Below are positions 25,302 through 37,204 of a stretch of DNA of 64,000 nt, piece by piece (position 1 is the stretch's first letter; every line of letters starts with the position of its first letter). This DNA is from Chalciporus piperatus (lineage: Eukaryota > Basidiomycota > Agaricomycetes > Boletales > Boletaceae), in contig JBBPTG010000027.1 of assembly GCA_038093975.1 (NCBI GenBank), positions 1-64,000 of the forward strand, read 5' to 3'. The notes beneath the pieces were generated by a model, which saw only the letters and a list, made by a program, of their open reading frames with translations, searched no databases and was not told where the DNA came from. The position numbers and the translations under genes were made by a program.

Positions 25302-26053
25302 GGCAAAGGAATCAACTTGACCTCAGATTCAAGGAGGACCGCAAAGACCACACCAGGTCAGCCTGGTGAGGTCGTCCGAGGGTAACTTTTAGAGAGCTAA
25401 GCCCCCACTTCAGCGCTTGTCAAGCATTGTGAGACCCAACTCGGGTGAACCCGACGACTAATATTTACTTTGATATGACATCCAACTTATTCTTGACCAC
25501 TGTCATCCAGTTGAACGGCTTGATAGACTGCTACTCTAGAGGTTCAAAATCTCTGCACGACATGGGGAGCTATCCTCCAAGGATTGGAACTGCCTGCTAG
25601 TGCCAGGGGTTTTCATTACCTCCCGGCTCCAGGCGGTGTCAGGTCCGGACTACCGTAGCCAGGATGAAGGAGGCTGGACGCCATTTCCAGTTGGGGATTT
25701 CGGACCTCGTCGCCTCGAGCACACGTTTCAAGCAGATCAACAGCTGGCGAGGTACTCCTCACATGGACCATGTCACCACCAAACTTTAAGAGCATTGCTT
25801 TCCAAGAGTCCGTTGTGTGGGGCTGAAAGTTCTTACAGCGGGTTGGAAATATCTAGATTGGATTCCTCTAGTATGTCACACCACTGTGTTCCTCTCACGT
25901 TGTGTATGTAAAACTGATTCTACAAGCCGCCAGCTTGTTCGTGATTGGCAATCTTCGACTAAACGAATCCGATATCAACCTATAAATTTGCGGACCGAGA
26001 AACAAGATCTGCGGTCCTTTCTTTCCTCCTGCTCTTGCAACTCAGTGACCGCC
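25302..26053. other. divergent promoter region
   Basis: About 750 bp between the divergently transcribed metallophosphoesterase and MFS genes. It should contain both promoters. No conserved element recognised and no gene seen. Confidence 0.5.
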
Positions 26054-27902
26054 ATGTCCTCTGTTACCCGCCAAGACGAGCAGGCGCCATTGCTTCCAGC
26101 TAGCAGCGGGAACGAAACAAAGAAACCCACTCCTTTGCCAAAAGTCCAGCTTTGCGTTCTGATGCTCTCAATTTTGGTCGAACCAATTGCTTCGCAGTGT
26201 ATATACCCGTTCATCAACCAGGCGAGCATGGATTCGCCAATTCGCTTTCGATCGCGTGCTAACACTTTCCATCTAGCTCATTCGCGAGCTCGATATAACT
26301 GGGGGCGATGAAACAAAAGTTGGTGAGTTATCCACTCTCTATCTCTCTATCAGGTTCCAAGTCCGCTGAACCGTGGCTTATAGGATACTATGCCGGAATG
26401 ATAGTACGTAAAGATCCGTGCAATCTTCATTCGCCATTGGCTCATTGACTGCCGCCGACGCTAGGAGTCGCTGTTTTTTGTCACGCAGTCCATGACGGTC
26501 CTCCAATGGAGTCGAGCGTCTGATCACGTTGGTCGTAAGCCAGTGCTCCTATTGGGTGTCTTTGGCCTTTCCATATCGATGTTTTGCTTTGGTTTATCGC
26601 GTACCTTTACGGGTTTGGTGTTAAGGTGCGTTCGTTGTCAGGTCGTGTTGGAGTCCCTTCTCATCATTCCTCCGCTCAGCCGGTGTATCACCGGTGCACT
26701 AAACGGGAACATCGGGGTCATGAAGAGCATGCTAGGAGAGCTGACGGATTCTACAAACATGGCTCAAGGATTCACCCTGATACCCATCGCTTGGTCCGTG
26801 GGTATGACGATGGGGTGAGCATGGTGCTTGGTGTCTCACAAAATCCAACTAACAAGTTGTGTAGTCCAGTTATCGGCGGAACACTTTCACGACCTCAGGA
26901 TCATTTCCCCCAGATCTTTACCTCCCCCTTCTGGAAAAAGTACCCGTATTTCCTGCCTTGCAGTGTTGCAGCTTGGTTCTCGTTGTTGACCTTCGTGGCT
27001 ATCCTAGTGTTTCTGAAAGAGGTTTGTGATCTAATGGTAGATATACAGCAGTTTCTCCCGCTGACAACCGCCCAGACACTACCACCGAATGTCCCGCCTG
27101 AGAAACTCAACTGGATCATCGACAGAGAGTCCCGCGGCAGCGAAATCGACTATGCTACAATCGATCGTCAACCAGAGCTTCCTGCAATACCCACCGATGT
27201 TCCGCTTCCTCTTAACCAGTTACTCAACGCCTCAAGAGTATTGCGCATCGCAAACTATGGCGTGCTTGCTATTTTAGAGATAGCTCTATACTCACTTCAA
27301 CCTCTCTTCTACTCTACACCAATCGAGTATGGTGGTCTTGGCCTCACACCTATGATGATCGGGATCTGGATGGCTTGGTTTGGCATTTTCAACTGCCTCT
27401 TTCAGGCGTTCTTCTTTGCCCCCCTGGTCAATCGCCTCGGACCCAAGAACTTGTTACGTATCTCCCACTTCTGCTTCATCCCCCTTTTCTGCCTGTTCCC
27501 CGTCATCAACTGGGTTGCTCGAAACTGGGGAATCACATGGCCTGTCTGGGTTCTACTTGCCTGTCAGCTCACTTTGACAGTCATTATGGACATGTCTTTT
27601 AGTGCGTGGCATCTTGGCGTTCATTCCTCGGAACTGACGACGGAACTATAGGTTGTGTCTTGATGTACATCACGGCGGCAGCCCCAAACAGGCGATGCCT
27701 TGGTGCGCTGAACGGTGTCGCCCAAACCACCGCGTCTGTCGTTCGCGCCCTTGGCCCTGCTTCAGCGACTTCGTTGTTTGCGTACTCTGTCCACAATAAT
27801 CTCATGGGCGGACATGCTGTTTACGTCGTCCTCGTCCTTTTGACCATTGCAACGACGCCGTTGGGAGCTATGTTGCCGGAAGACGTGGCAGCCTCTTGCT
27901 GA
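26054..27902 (+). CDS. MFS transporter (YCR023C/ZIF1-like)
   Basis: Major facilitator superfamily transporter with about 12 membrane segments, split by a central hydrophilic loop (about residues 200-260). Seven exons (26054-26221, 26277-26322, 26384-26403, 26465-26625, 26680-26814, 26865-27601, 27652-27902) close in phase to 505 aa. Diagnostic pieces: N-terminal dileucine-type DEQAPLLP; CIYPFINQLIRELDITGGD; MFS motif A as SDHVGRKPVLLLG; GALNGNIGVMKSMLGEL; and GALNGVAQTTASVVRALGP in the second half. These match the fungal YCR023C and plant ZIF1-like group, often annotated as general-substrate or peptide exporters; many are vacuolar or plasma-membrane. Substrate unknown. Intron 26222-26276 has a GC donor, and exon 3 is only 20 nt. 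Confidence 0.93.
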
Positions 27903-28299
27903 CCGGATGGAAGGAGCGGAAAGGAGCAGCACGCGCCAAAAAAAGTATATATACCTGGGAGTGGTCTACATACATCAGGTGTGTCGTTCTTCATGATTTA
28001 TTACCCTTTGTTACGATCGATGCACGGATTTGGAGGAGTACCACTAGATAGCTATCGGACAAACTTAACTTCTTGCATATGTAATTTACCTCGGGCATGT
28101 ATCTACACGTTTCTTCAACCAATACTATCACCGTTTTCGAAACGCGCATGTTGTCTCACTGATCTTTGCGCCGTTGTGACCTAAAACCTTTGGTTCCATA
28201 CATATGACGGGCAAGTGCCGGGCCCAGGTTAACTTGATCAACGCTGCTCTCGCCATCTGCGCCCGCGTAATCTCCTTCCACCACGACTGAGCTATTCCC
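27903..28299. other. intergenic region
   Basis: 3' flank of the MFS gene and promoter of the taspase-like gene. A/T-rich word AAAAAAAGTATATATA at about 27938-27953. No gene recognised. Confidence 0.5.
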
Positions 28300-30121
28300 A
28301 TGGCTCCCCAGAAGATATATGTCGCCGTGCATGGCGGCGCCGGGAAACACGGCAGAGCCTCAGAAGACCAGGTGAAGGGCGCGATGAAACGGTAATTCCG
28401 ATTCGATTCAGTATCTTGCTCATGACGCGTTCTTGAGCTCGACTAACCCGAGATCTTTCCACTAGGGCGTGCACCGAAGCCTTGCGGGTTTCCGAGCTTC
28501 CCGGGACGACCGCTTTGTCGATCGTAGAGCGAGCCATCACCGTTCTTGAAGACGATGACTACTTGAATGCAGGTGTGTGTGTGCGTGTATCATATCCTTC
28601 CATCCTAGTAACGCGTTCGCGCCCTTGGAAAGGCCATGGATCAAATCTAACGTTCGATGGTACTGTCGAATGTGACGCTGCAATCATGGACGGCCAAACG
28701 GGCGATTTTGGCAGTATCGGCGCAGTCTCAGGCGTGTCTTTACATCTTTCCCGTGTTTCTCGACGTCCTGACTCCGAATCGTGAACGGACTCTCGGCTGG
28801 AATCGCCCTATATCTCTTCACGCCGTCCACTTGGATCTGCGGTAACAGGGGTTAAAAACCCGATCAAGCTTGCAAGTGCTATCCTCGCGCATTCTCGCGT
28901 GGCGGACAAGCTAGGGCGTATTCGTCCACTGTAAGTCGTATTATCGACCCTTGATGACCGCGGCTGTTCCTTTCTTGCACCTTGGGGGACTGACATCCAC
29001 CCCCTCTCAGAACCCTCGTTTCGTCAGGTGCACAATCGTTCGCACAGAGAAACGGGATCGAGACGGTAGATCCCTCGAGCATGATTTCATCCCGCGCGAA
29101 AGGGGACTGGGAGAGATGGATGCGTCGTTATGAAGAGGTATCCACTGAGGAAGCCGCCCCCTCTGCAAGGACGCCGGTCCTCCCTCAGGACGCGATGCAG
29201 GACACCGTGGGCGCAGTCGCATGGGACTCGGATGGGAACTTGGCTGCTGGCGTATCAAGGTTGGTTGATGTGACGTTCATCGCAGGGTCTTTGAACCCTG
29301 AACTCTATGTTTGCCCTTTCCCCAGTGGCGGCTTGCTCCTCAAATATTCGGGCAGAATAGGAGAGGTAGGCTTTTTCGACTATGTGATGCCCAAATGAAC
29401 TTGAATCTTGTGAATGCTGACGGCATGAAGGCTGCAATGTTTGGTGCTGGATGTTGGGCGGAGCAGTCAAAGGATGGAATGGCTGGAATGGCTTGCAGCA
29501 TATCAGGTACAGGATCCTCACACTAGATTCGACACCGCGTTCATGGATCTCAGGCGCCGGCGAGCATATCATGCGAATTGGACTGGCCCGAACCATCGCT
29601 GACGTTCTTCGCCCCGATTCCGATCGTCGCGAAGACCCAGAGTCAGATATTGACATACACGAAGTATTGACAAGGACATTGTCAAAGAAGTTTCACGGTG
29701 AGCGCTGAAGCACCTCTCTATGTGAATCACTCTGGAAAGAGTAAAAGACGCAATCCAGGCGCGTGGTGACGCCAACCCAAATGCAGGCGTCCTTTTGATG
29801 ACGAAAGAGCTGCAAGAATCGGGGGACCTTATACGTGCGTAGATCGTCTTTGTCTTGTGCGTTCTGATGTCTCACGTTTTTAGGTCGATGTCTAGCAAGA
29901 CTGTGGTGCGCATTTACAACGGAAAGTATGGCTATTGCATATGCGAGCTCAGAAAACCCGGCACCGAAGGTATGTATGAGATTACCGGTCGTGATTTCAC
30001 CAGTGCGATGAATAGAGAATCTGGCTAGGCAAAAATATTACGCCGACCCCAAGCTGCGCAACCAACGCCGGGGACACATATCTCGCCTGTCTATATCACT
30101 GCCCTGTCACTGCACGCGTAG
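28300..30121 (+). CDS. taspase-1-like threonine aspartase (Ntn hydrolase)
   Basis: Member of the asparaginase-2/taspase Ntn-hydrolase family, made as a proenzyme that cleaves itself before a threonine. Eleven exons (28300-28391, 28466-28572, 28633-28731, 28849-28930, 29011-29259, 29326-29365, 29431-29506, 29554-29697, 29742-29834, 29884-29969, 30029-30121) close in phase to 386 aa. Motifs: VAVHGGAGKH at the N-terminus, LNAGHGSNLTFDG, SIGAVSGVKNP, the autoproteolytic site QDTVGAVAWDSDGN (Thr192 becomes the nucleophile), SSGGLLLKYSGRIGEAAMFGAGCWAEQ in two adjacent exons, and GAGEHIMR. The SSGG..GR.G.AA..G.GCWA string is closer to taspase-1 than to plain isoaspartyl peptidases. Animal taspase cleaves MLL and TFIIA; the fungal substrate is unknown. 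The intron at 28732-28848 starts with GC (GCGTGT), the weakest of the non-canonical donors seen. Confidence 0.92.
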
Positions 30122-30205
30122 CAGGAGTTGCAGTCCTCGGCGGCAGCTCATGAACGTCCTCTCACCTAGATGCCTGCACGCACAAGACCAAATGGTAGGT
30201 TACCT

Positions 30206-31587
30206 CTAACTCTGGGTTCCTCCATTTGTCGCGGGGTTAGACCGCCAGGCACCATTATTCAAATTGGCGAGTGGCAGGGTCTTTCGGGGGTTCGCTGGGG
30301 GTGGTGTTGGCCGAGCAGCGCTCAGGCGTTGAAGCGTCTTCAACGGGAACTTGGTTCTGTGCCCCAACATACCAATCATAAACACTTGGACGGCCAGAGA
30401 ATCTCCTGACACCACGTACCTACAAGTCGAACAGACAGGGACAGGTTGACAGAAGACTGTCAAGCAAGATGAGAAACTCGATGCGTTTGACGATTTGGAT
30501 GTACCCACTAGACAGGCAGACAGAGCAGACGAATCCTATGTCCACTATATTCTTATGACAGAAACATGCCGCCCTGAAATCGATCTTGTCTTGCGTCGGG
30601 ACAGCGAGCACTTTCCGAACCGATGGTGGCGAGAGGAAAGACATCTGGAGTATATTGAATCAATGAACAATATGCACAGCATTAGAAAAATCCATACAAT
30701 GAGATACTGGAGCAATGCGTCACGCCGCTCAAGGTAAATATATGAGCCGTTTGTCAGGTGCGCGGCTTGTTGAAGGAAGACCGTGTCAGGTCCATATATC
30801 TTACATACATCGATTGTCACTTTCTGTACCGCACTGTCGATCATCCAGGCGTGTGGTCAGGGATCATGAAACTTACGAGCTTTTGCGCCGAGAAGATGGA
30901 GTTCATGATAGGTATGTAAGACGACGACAAGTCAGGAGATACCGACAGGATGAGTATACGTGGATCCGGAAGAACGGTCGGGTCCTCCGCGACGTTTGGT
31001 GCAGACGTGGAAGGGTGTGTGATTCGGTTGATATCTGGCAGGGATGGGCATTCGTCAGCGTACCCGAGTCCAGGAATCATGGTAGGTGAACATACAGCAG
31101 AGCGCCTTAGTTAGCGCACTAACCAGGGCACACGGAGCTGATCAAAGAACTGCCTAAGCAGTACTCGAAAACGGAACGTTGAGACATACGTTCTTCCACG
31201 AGCTCGCCAAACTCCTCTAATTCACGAGTAATCCGTTGGAGAACAGTCCCATCGACCGTTTTAAAGGGCGGATATGAATTGGCATCGAGAGAAGGAGACT
31301 CGTCGACCAAGGTTTCCGTAGAAGAGTAAAGCATCACACTGTTACATCCATTGACATGTTAGTAGACGCCACGACAAGACAGGTCAACCTGACCTTTTGC
31401 CGGGCAACGCCCCAAATACTGCTAGCGTATTCTCATGTTTGGAGGCGATATGCGCGTTCAGGAATGCGAGGAGATGGGAGAGGAAGGTCTCGATTGGAAG
31501 TGGGTAAGGATTTGATGGTTGGGCAGACAAGTGCCACTGGGTTGGAGACAAATCCAAGATAACCGACAGATGCGATGCCTTCTCCAT
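30206..31587 (-). CDS. TFB4: TFIIH subunit Tfb4/p34
   Basis: Structural subunit of the TFIIH core, needed for transcription initiation and nucleotide excision repair; nuclear. Eight exons on the minus strand (31394-31587, 31190-31338, 31096-31137, 30877-31034, 30698-30823, 30509-30644, 30420-30456, 30206-30356) close in phase to 330 aa, close to the yeast protein. vWA-like N-terminal domain: HLSVILDLSPTQWHL and LVSALTKALCYINR; then RILILSVSPDLSSSYIPIMN and VTIDVCKIYG. C-terminal C4 zinc finger assembled across exons 6-8: CFCHKNI, GFVCSVCLS, CQPVPVCSTCRTKF. Tail-to-tail with the taspase-like gene, 84 bp apart. Confidence 0.96.
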
Positions 31588-32424
31588 CGATTCCCACCGT
31601 GCGCCGTCTAGAGACGCAAGTGTCCCTCTTTGTGGGTAAAGTAAAAGGAGCTCTCACCACGGCTGGATGCAAGTCATGCTCATACCGGTTTCGTTAAATA
31701 GCCCCTGTATCGCCTTCGTTCACTTGGTACTACATTTACAACAGAAATTCCGGAGTCAAAATCCTCAATCTTCAAATCTCTACAGTACAAAAAGGCTGGC
31801 AGTATCGTAAGTCGGTAGTCATTCGACAATAAATCAATTCTGGTCCATCCACAAGGAAGGTCCGAGCAGCCCCAAGACTTCGAGTCGGGCCCCGCAGCCT
31901 CTCGGTTGGTGCATCGACCATCGCGTCCAACCTAACTTCTCACTGCTCACACGGGAGAACCTCGTCATCAACGCCGCGCATTCTACTCAACGCTGCTCGT
32001 AGCGGGGTGCGTTGAAAGTCAAGGTGGCCAAGGCTCTAGTCTCCCCTAGACAGACCGATGATTGAAGGAAGCCAGTCGTTCCTTCTCACTACGCCAAGGC
32101 TCCGTGTAAGTTGCAAGTTCTTGGCGTCGCGTTGTCATGACTCGGAATTATGATTGGTTGAGATCGGAGGCCCAGGTATTTCATTGGGGGCCGTAGCAAG
32201 CTGCTTAGGACGGGAAGTGCACTGTGGTGAGAGATTTCGGACGTCCCGAGCTCGGCAGGGCTGCTCACGATCATGGCAAAAGACGAGACACATCACACTT
32301 CGGTCGCCAAAGTCAAGCAGTGTTTAAGCGCCATCAGTATTCGTGTCCCTACAGCTCAGCAAGCGATATGGGTATGCGATTCAATTTCTATGAATCTTGC
32401 AATCTCCACGATGAGGACGGGTGT
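31588..32424. other. intergenic region
   Basis: About 840 bp between the TFB4 start and the 3' end of the complex I gene, both on the minus strand. It should hold the TFB4 promoter. Only short shadow frames seen, no gene. Confidence 0.5.
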
Positions 32425-33101
32425 TTACTTGTACAGGTGCATAGGGAAGTATGCGTGTGGGTCGTGTGGTGCATCCGGCGCACGCTCCGGTATCCATCTC
32501 TTGAATGGCGTGGAGACCTTCGGAGGCAGCTTCCCCTCGTTGTAAACCAGAGTTGAAGAAGTGATGGTCGCAATGGCTTGGGTCAAGTCCACGGGATTGG
32601 AAACCTCTGCGGGCACTTGGGCTGGTTCACCTTCTTTGGGGGCAGCGACGCTGAGGTAGATGTTAGTTGGTTGATAACATATGGGGTGTGTAGGCGTACG
32701 ACTGAGGTTGCGAGTGCTGGATGAGCAAGGTTGACAAGTCTGACTGAGTCACCACCGAAAGCTGAGGATAAGCACGCCTAACATCGCGTTTCCAGTAGGG
32801 ATTTTGAGCAACGTCCGATGCTAGTTGAAATGTCAGTTCAAGAAACACACAACAAACCACTGCTGGCACCTTTGGTCGCTGGGGTAGCGTACTTTTCTGG
32901 ACGCGAACCAGGCTGGGGGTATCTGTTCAAGTCCGGGAGCGGGAGACCAGAAGAAATTTCAGGATTCACGACGATGGCATCGCCTGTTTCGAGGTCAACG
33001 ACAGGCACGTTCTGGTATTTCTTGGACGTACGAAATTTCTTCCAGAATCCCTTTGGATGTACGTGGTAGAGCGTGGACTCTGCGGCTTTCCTGGTCGCCA
33101 T
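32425..33101 (-). CDS. mitochondrial complex I subunit, fungal 21.3-kDa type
   Basis: Accessory subunit of respiratory NADH:ubiquinone oxidoreductase, expected in mitochondria. Four exons on the minus strand (33032-33101, 32870-32983, 32700-32820, 32425-32650) close in phase to 176 aa. Family-like pieces: STLYHVHPKGFWKKFRDA, VVNPEISSGLPLPDLNRYPQ, RPEKYATPATKASDVAQNPY and KRDVRRAYPQLSVVTQ. The pattern (short basic start, NPE..SG.PL..R.P.PG, PYWKRD.RR.YP.LSVV) is that of the Neurospora 21.3-kDa complex I subunit and relatives. Assignment rests on memory of that pattern, so the exact subunit name is less sure than the complex I link. Confidence 0.78.
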
Positions 33102-33719
33102 TCGTGAGTTTGAGGAACTCGGAACGAAGCGTTGACAGACAAGGACTGATCACGTAAGCATTCGACTGTCCGCTTATCACTTCCAAGACAAACCAGTCTG
33201 ACTTTGCAAAGTTCCCATCGACCAAAAAAAACGTCGTTGACTGGAAAAAATATCTCCAGGAAAAAAGAATCAGATTAAGTACCCCATTGCTTGATTAAAT
33301 ATCTGACCCATTTGCTACCTTGAGAGCCAAAGAAGCGGTCAACTCCACTCATCCTCCATCCATCTCCTTGGTGCACACGACCCATTTATCCCGCATAGCC
33401 CAAGTAGCTGAGATTTTCGGTATGAGATTCTCGGAGGACCGGATGGCTGACGTCTACAGTAACCAATTTGCATTACTTGTAACGACGCAAGATCACGCAA
33501 TGTGATCATTGCATTATACCTTCCTCCGCAATCCTTTGCTTATACCATGCAAAAAGATTCCCGGCTCTTGGACTGGGAGAAATGTCGCTAGCTGTTGATC
33601 TCATACTCACCCTGCTGCCGTCATATAAACTTGCCGCAAGCTCCGGGTTACCTGACATCCTACTTTGACCCCACTCGAGTCATCATCCCTCTTCAACTCG
33701 TACTCTTCTTCCTCTTGAA
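33102..33719. other. divergent promoter region
   Basis: About 620 bp between the divergent complex I and UPF0643 genes. A CT-rich run (about 33690-33715) precedes the plus-strand start, as is common in fungal promoters. No gene seen. Confidence 0.5.
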
Positions 33720-34567
33720 ATGGGTCTCACTCTCCACCAACGTACCCAGGAGCCTCTTAGTAATCCTCTGGTGGTTAACACAGAGGAAAAGGAACGCGAT
33801 CCCCATGTCGTCCCAAGCTTCACCACCGAGAGCCTAACAAAACCTTCGTCCGCCATCTTATACCTCCCTCCTCTCTTGTCTTCACTACCGAAAGATACTC
33901 CTGTCCCTTCAGCGACGACAGATATAACTCCATTGACCACGGAGACCCGTCTGCCAAATATTGACCCCGTTTCGCTCTCGTTGCATAAAGCATTGCATCA
34001 TTTCCGGCCACTGTCGGAAGATTATGCTGGTCTTCCTTATTCCATGACTTTCAACTGGTCAGAACTAAAGCTCCCTGATGACGAAGAGCGTGAATGGTAC
34101 GCTGTCGTCTTCCGAAGTAGACGTAAACAGGGAAGCGACAGTGGTCGTAAGTTTTCAGTCCCCATACATCAAACTACTGACGGCATACTGAGATATTTCG
34201 CCGTCTGTGTAGCTCTTTACGAGGCAGACAAGAAAGCACACGAAGAGGCGGTTTCAAACGGAGGAGTAAGCAAGATTTATCTTATCTACTAAGAACCAGT
34301 GCACTGAACGCTGTTGTCTGGTTACAGTTAATTATGTACTGGTACGGCGTACCTAACCCACAAACGGGGATGAACCTCGCAACTTGCATTTGGCAATCGC
34401 GAAAGCACGCCATCGCTGCGAATTCTCGTCCACATCATATCCGAGCTATGAAGTTGGCTGCGGTCTCGTACGAGATATACAACCTCGAACGATATAGACT
34501 ATCGAAGGTGAAGGGGGAGAAAGGTATCATCGTCGAAGATTTCACCGGCGTGGAATGCGGGTGGTGA
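33720..34567 (+). CDS. UPF0643-family protein
   Basis: Conserved fungal protein of unknown function. Three exons (33720-34146, 34213-34265, 34328-34567) close in phase to 239 aa using the strong donor GTAAGT at 34147. Family-like segments: MTFNWSELKLPDDEEREWYAV (split here as FNWSELKLPD and EEREWYAVVFRS), LYEADKKAHEEAVSNGG, YWYGVPNPQTGMNLATCIWQ, SRKHAIAANSRPHHIRAMKL and YNLERYRLSKVKG. The N-terminal roughly 90 residues are variable. No catalytic motif recognised. Tail-to-tail with the minus-strand gene at 34710. Confidence 0.85.
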
Positions 34568-34709
34568 GGTTGAATCTCCTGCATTGTAGCTTACACCATA
34601 GATTGTTAGCATGTCATTTACGACCCTCCACACCGTCTTATACCATCATTTATTGCACGAACTATTCTCTTCGACAAGAAGCAACAAATACACCTGAGAG
34701 ACTGTCCCG

Positions 34710-36845
34710 CTATTTCGATTCGCTCCATGACTGGATGGTATCATCGCTGTTTCCGGGTGCGTGTGGAGGTCGAGCGTTGACCTCATCGTTGACCATGATG
34801 GTGCGTTTTGACGTCTTGGGTGGAACCATCCAGGATAATGCAGACGAAGTCTTATACGAAGGCTTCCGAAAGGGTAGCTCTGGAACACGTAACTGGGTCA
34901 ACTTGACCTTGTGCGGCGTGGAAGGTGGCGGTATGTGTGTCTGGTTCATCGGTGTTGACGGTGGTATACCGGGGGTGATCTTCAAACGCGAAATCAACGA
35001 ATCATAAATCACAAATACACCCAACTTTCTCGGCACCTGTCCACTCACCACATGATGTCCTTTGCCCGAACCTACGTTTTCTTCCTCACCATGAGGCTGA
35101 GGGACACCATACGGGAAAGTAGGATCAGGTCGATCCCGGAGCGGAGATAGGAAAACACTGGATGCGATCGCGGGACCAGCCTCCCGTACTTCGTTGATCA
35201 GTTGCGACCGCCATCCAGGTCCGAATCGTCCGATTGGGTGGTTGGTTGGGCTGGAGTTACTGATAGTCGGGTAAGAAGGCTGTGTCTCCGGTGCGTCATC
35301 GAGATAGAACTCTCTCGTGTTTTCCGCGCGGGTTCGGATAGCAGGGTGTTCCTCATCGGAGGCGCCATACCCTTCCGGATCCACAGGGAGGCGTGACTTC
35401 CATCCTACTTGATCGTCCGTCTGATTGCGTATAGCATAGTCTAACAGGCTCGGAGAAACGCTATCGATCGCCGTGTTTGCATATCCATCCAGGGTGTTTG
35501 ATCTCATGAACGGCTGCCACCGGAAATCGATAGCGTTGAGATCCAGCTCGTAAGATTCGGGGTCGAGAGGATCAGAGGATGAAGGATCTTCTGTAGGTGA
35601 ATCGAAGTAGACTGGACGAGAACAAGCGAAGGTGGGCCCCGGAGTTGCAAAGACGTTTTGGGTCCGGGACGGTTGGGAAATGTGACTGATAAAGGTGCTG
35701 TGGACCTGGACATCCGAGGGGGATACATTGTCCTGACCGAGGCTTGGTAATGATCTATCGAATTGCGGCTGTTTCATGCGATCATATGGACGTAAGTATG
35801 ACGAGGGTGATGGGGGAGGATGCATCGTGTTGGCGCCACGAGAAAGTATTGCCTGGGTTACGGGGATCAACGGTTCTTGAAATGCCTCCTGAACGGGCAG
35901 CTCCTCGATTGACTTGCGGCCTGGAGCGAAAAAACCTGGAGTGGAGAATGGCAAGACATCGGCCGTTAATGAAAGTGCCCCGGGCTCCGGATCTGGCTGT
36001 GTGATGTCTTTAGGGAAACCGTGCGGGATATTTTCCTGGAAATTCAAAGCACTATCTAGGCGAGGGCGAAGGGTTACTTCCGGAACCTTTGTTTGTTTCT
36101 CGAACGGAGAAAACGCGAAGACTTGTCCCTCGTGCAACGTGCGTAGGGGTTCCACTGTAAGAGAACTGGACGTTTGCTCTATCTTTTCGCCAGAGAGCAA
36201 GCCTCGGAGGGGGTGGTCCGATTCCAAACTACAGAACGTATTTGCGAGCCAATCAGGGAGAGGACTCCTGGGTTCCTGCGCTGGTGCCTACATGCGGAAA
36301 AAAAAAAAAAGAAAAAACGCTGGAGATCGGGAATAATGAGCGCATATATCCATACCACAGGCTCAGGATATCCATCAGAGCCCTCTCGCGGAAAGGGAGA
36401 TGACTTTTTCATCTTCAGGACTGAAAAGTCTTTGCCTAATTTCCCTGAGTAGAGGTTACCGTAGGCGTCCACTGGCGTCTTTGGAAGATCATGACTGCTG
36501 ACAGAGGAGGTGCTAGTGGACTTGACTCTGCGCCGCGACGCTGCTGGGGTGCTGTTTCGATATGGAAGCACTGTGTTGACCGATTCGATCATGCGGTCGT
36601 AGCGCGAATTGAGACCGGTTTTCCTGCGTTTCGCTGGCCCATAATCTACGGAAATACTTTTGGGACACGGGACCGAGTTAATGGGATCAAGGAAACTTAT
36701 TTTACTGGTTCTAGTGGAAGATGATCGTGGTGATCATCTTGAACGACCAGGTAACCAGGACGTACCTTGCACTTGATAAAGTCGATGCAGAGTCCTCAAT
36801 ATCGGTATATGTTACCGTGGACAATTTCCCGGTTCCACGGGGCAT
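34710..36845 (-). CDS. large disordered protein, unknown function
   Basis: Three exons on the minus strand (36766-36845, 36359-36710, 34710-36287) close in phase to 669 aa, starting MPRGTGKLSTVTYTD. The intron between exons 2 and 3 carries a long poly-pyrimidine tract, seen on the plus strand as a run of A at about 36300-36316. The protein is rich in Ser, Pro, Asp and Glu, with basic patches (KRRKTGLNSRYDRM; SRRRVKSTST) that could be nuclear signals. No domain recognised. Near the C-terminus a 57-nt stretch (about 34968-35024) has donor- and acceptor-like ends (GTGCCG...GAAG) and is in frame, so it may be a retained or optional intron. Confidence 0.75.
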
Positions 36846-37204
36846 GGTTGTGGATATGGACCAAGTCAAGTAGGCGTGTAAGGTCAGTGGTTATCTAATG
36901 GTGCCGGTGACTGGTGACCGTGTTTATCTCTCTGAGTCTTATCTCGTCGACAGCTTTTCCCGCCGACGTACTCTTTACGCGGATGTTTTCTGTCAACAGT
37001 GGGAAGAAATCCGATGGACTACATACACCAGGGCCGGTGACCAGGCTGAGCCAGCTGAATACTGACCAAGTGCCGTCCGCGGCACCTTCAAGTTCGCGTC
37101 CGTATTCGCTTCGCTCTGAAGGCCTGAAGGCTGGGTCCTCTGAGCGTCGCTCGTACTCCCAAGTAACCGCTCATACGACTACTAACAACCCAAGCTGAGC
37201 CAGG
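36846..37204. other. divergent promoter region
   Basis: About 360 bp between the start of the minus-strand disordered protein and GGT. A plus-strand frame (36914-37198) lies in the GGT leader and ends 6 bp before its start codon. It has no recognisable product and could be an upstream ORF or chance. Confidence 0.45.

Noticed and set aside
36296..36316. Poly(A) run as evidence of a retrocopy or SINE tail
   Set aside because: It is the polypyrimidine tract of a minus-strand intron just upstream of its acceptor; no target duplication or element is seen.
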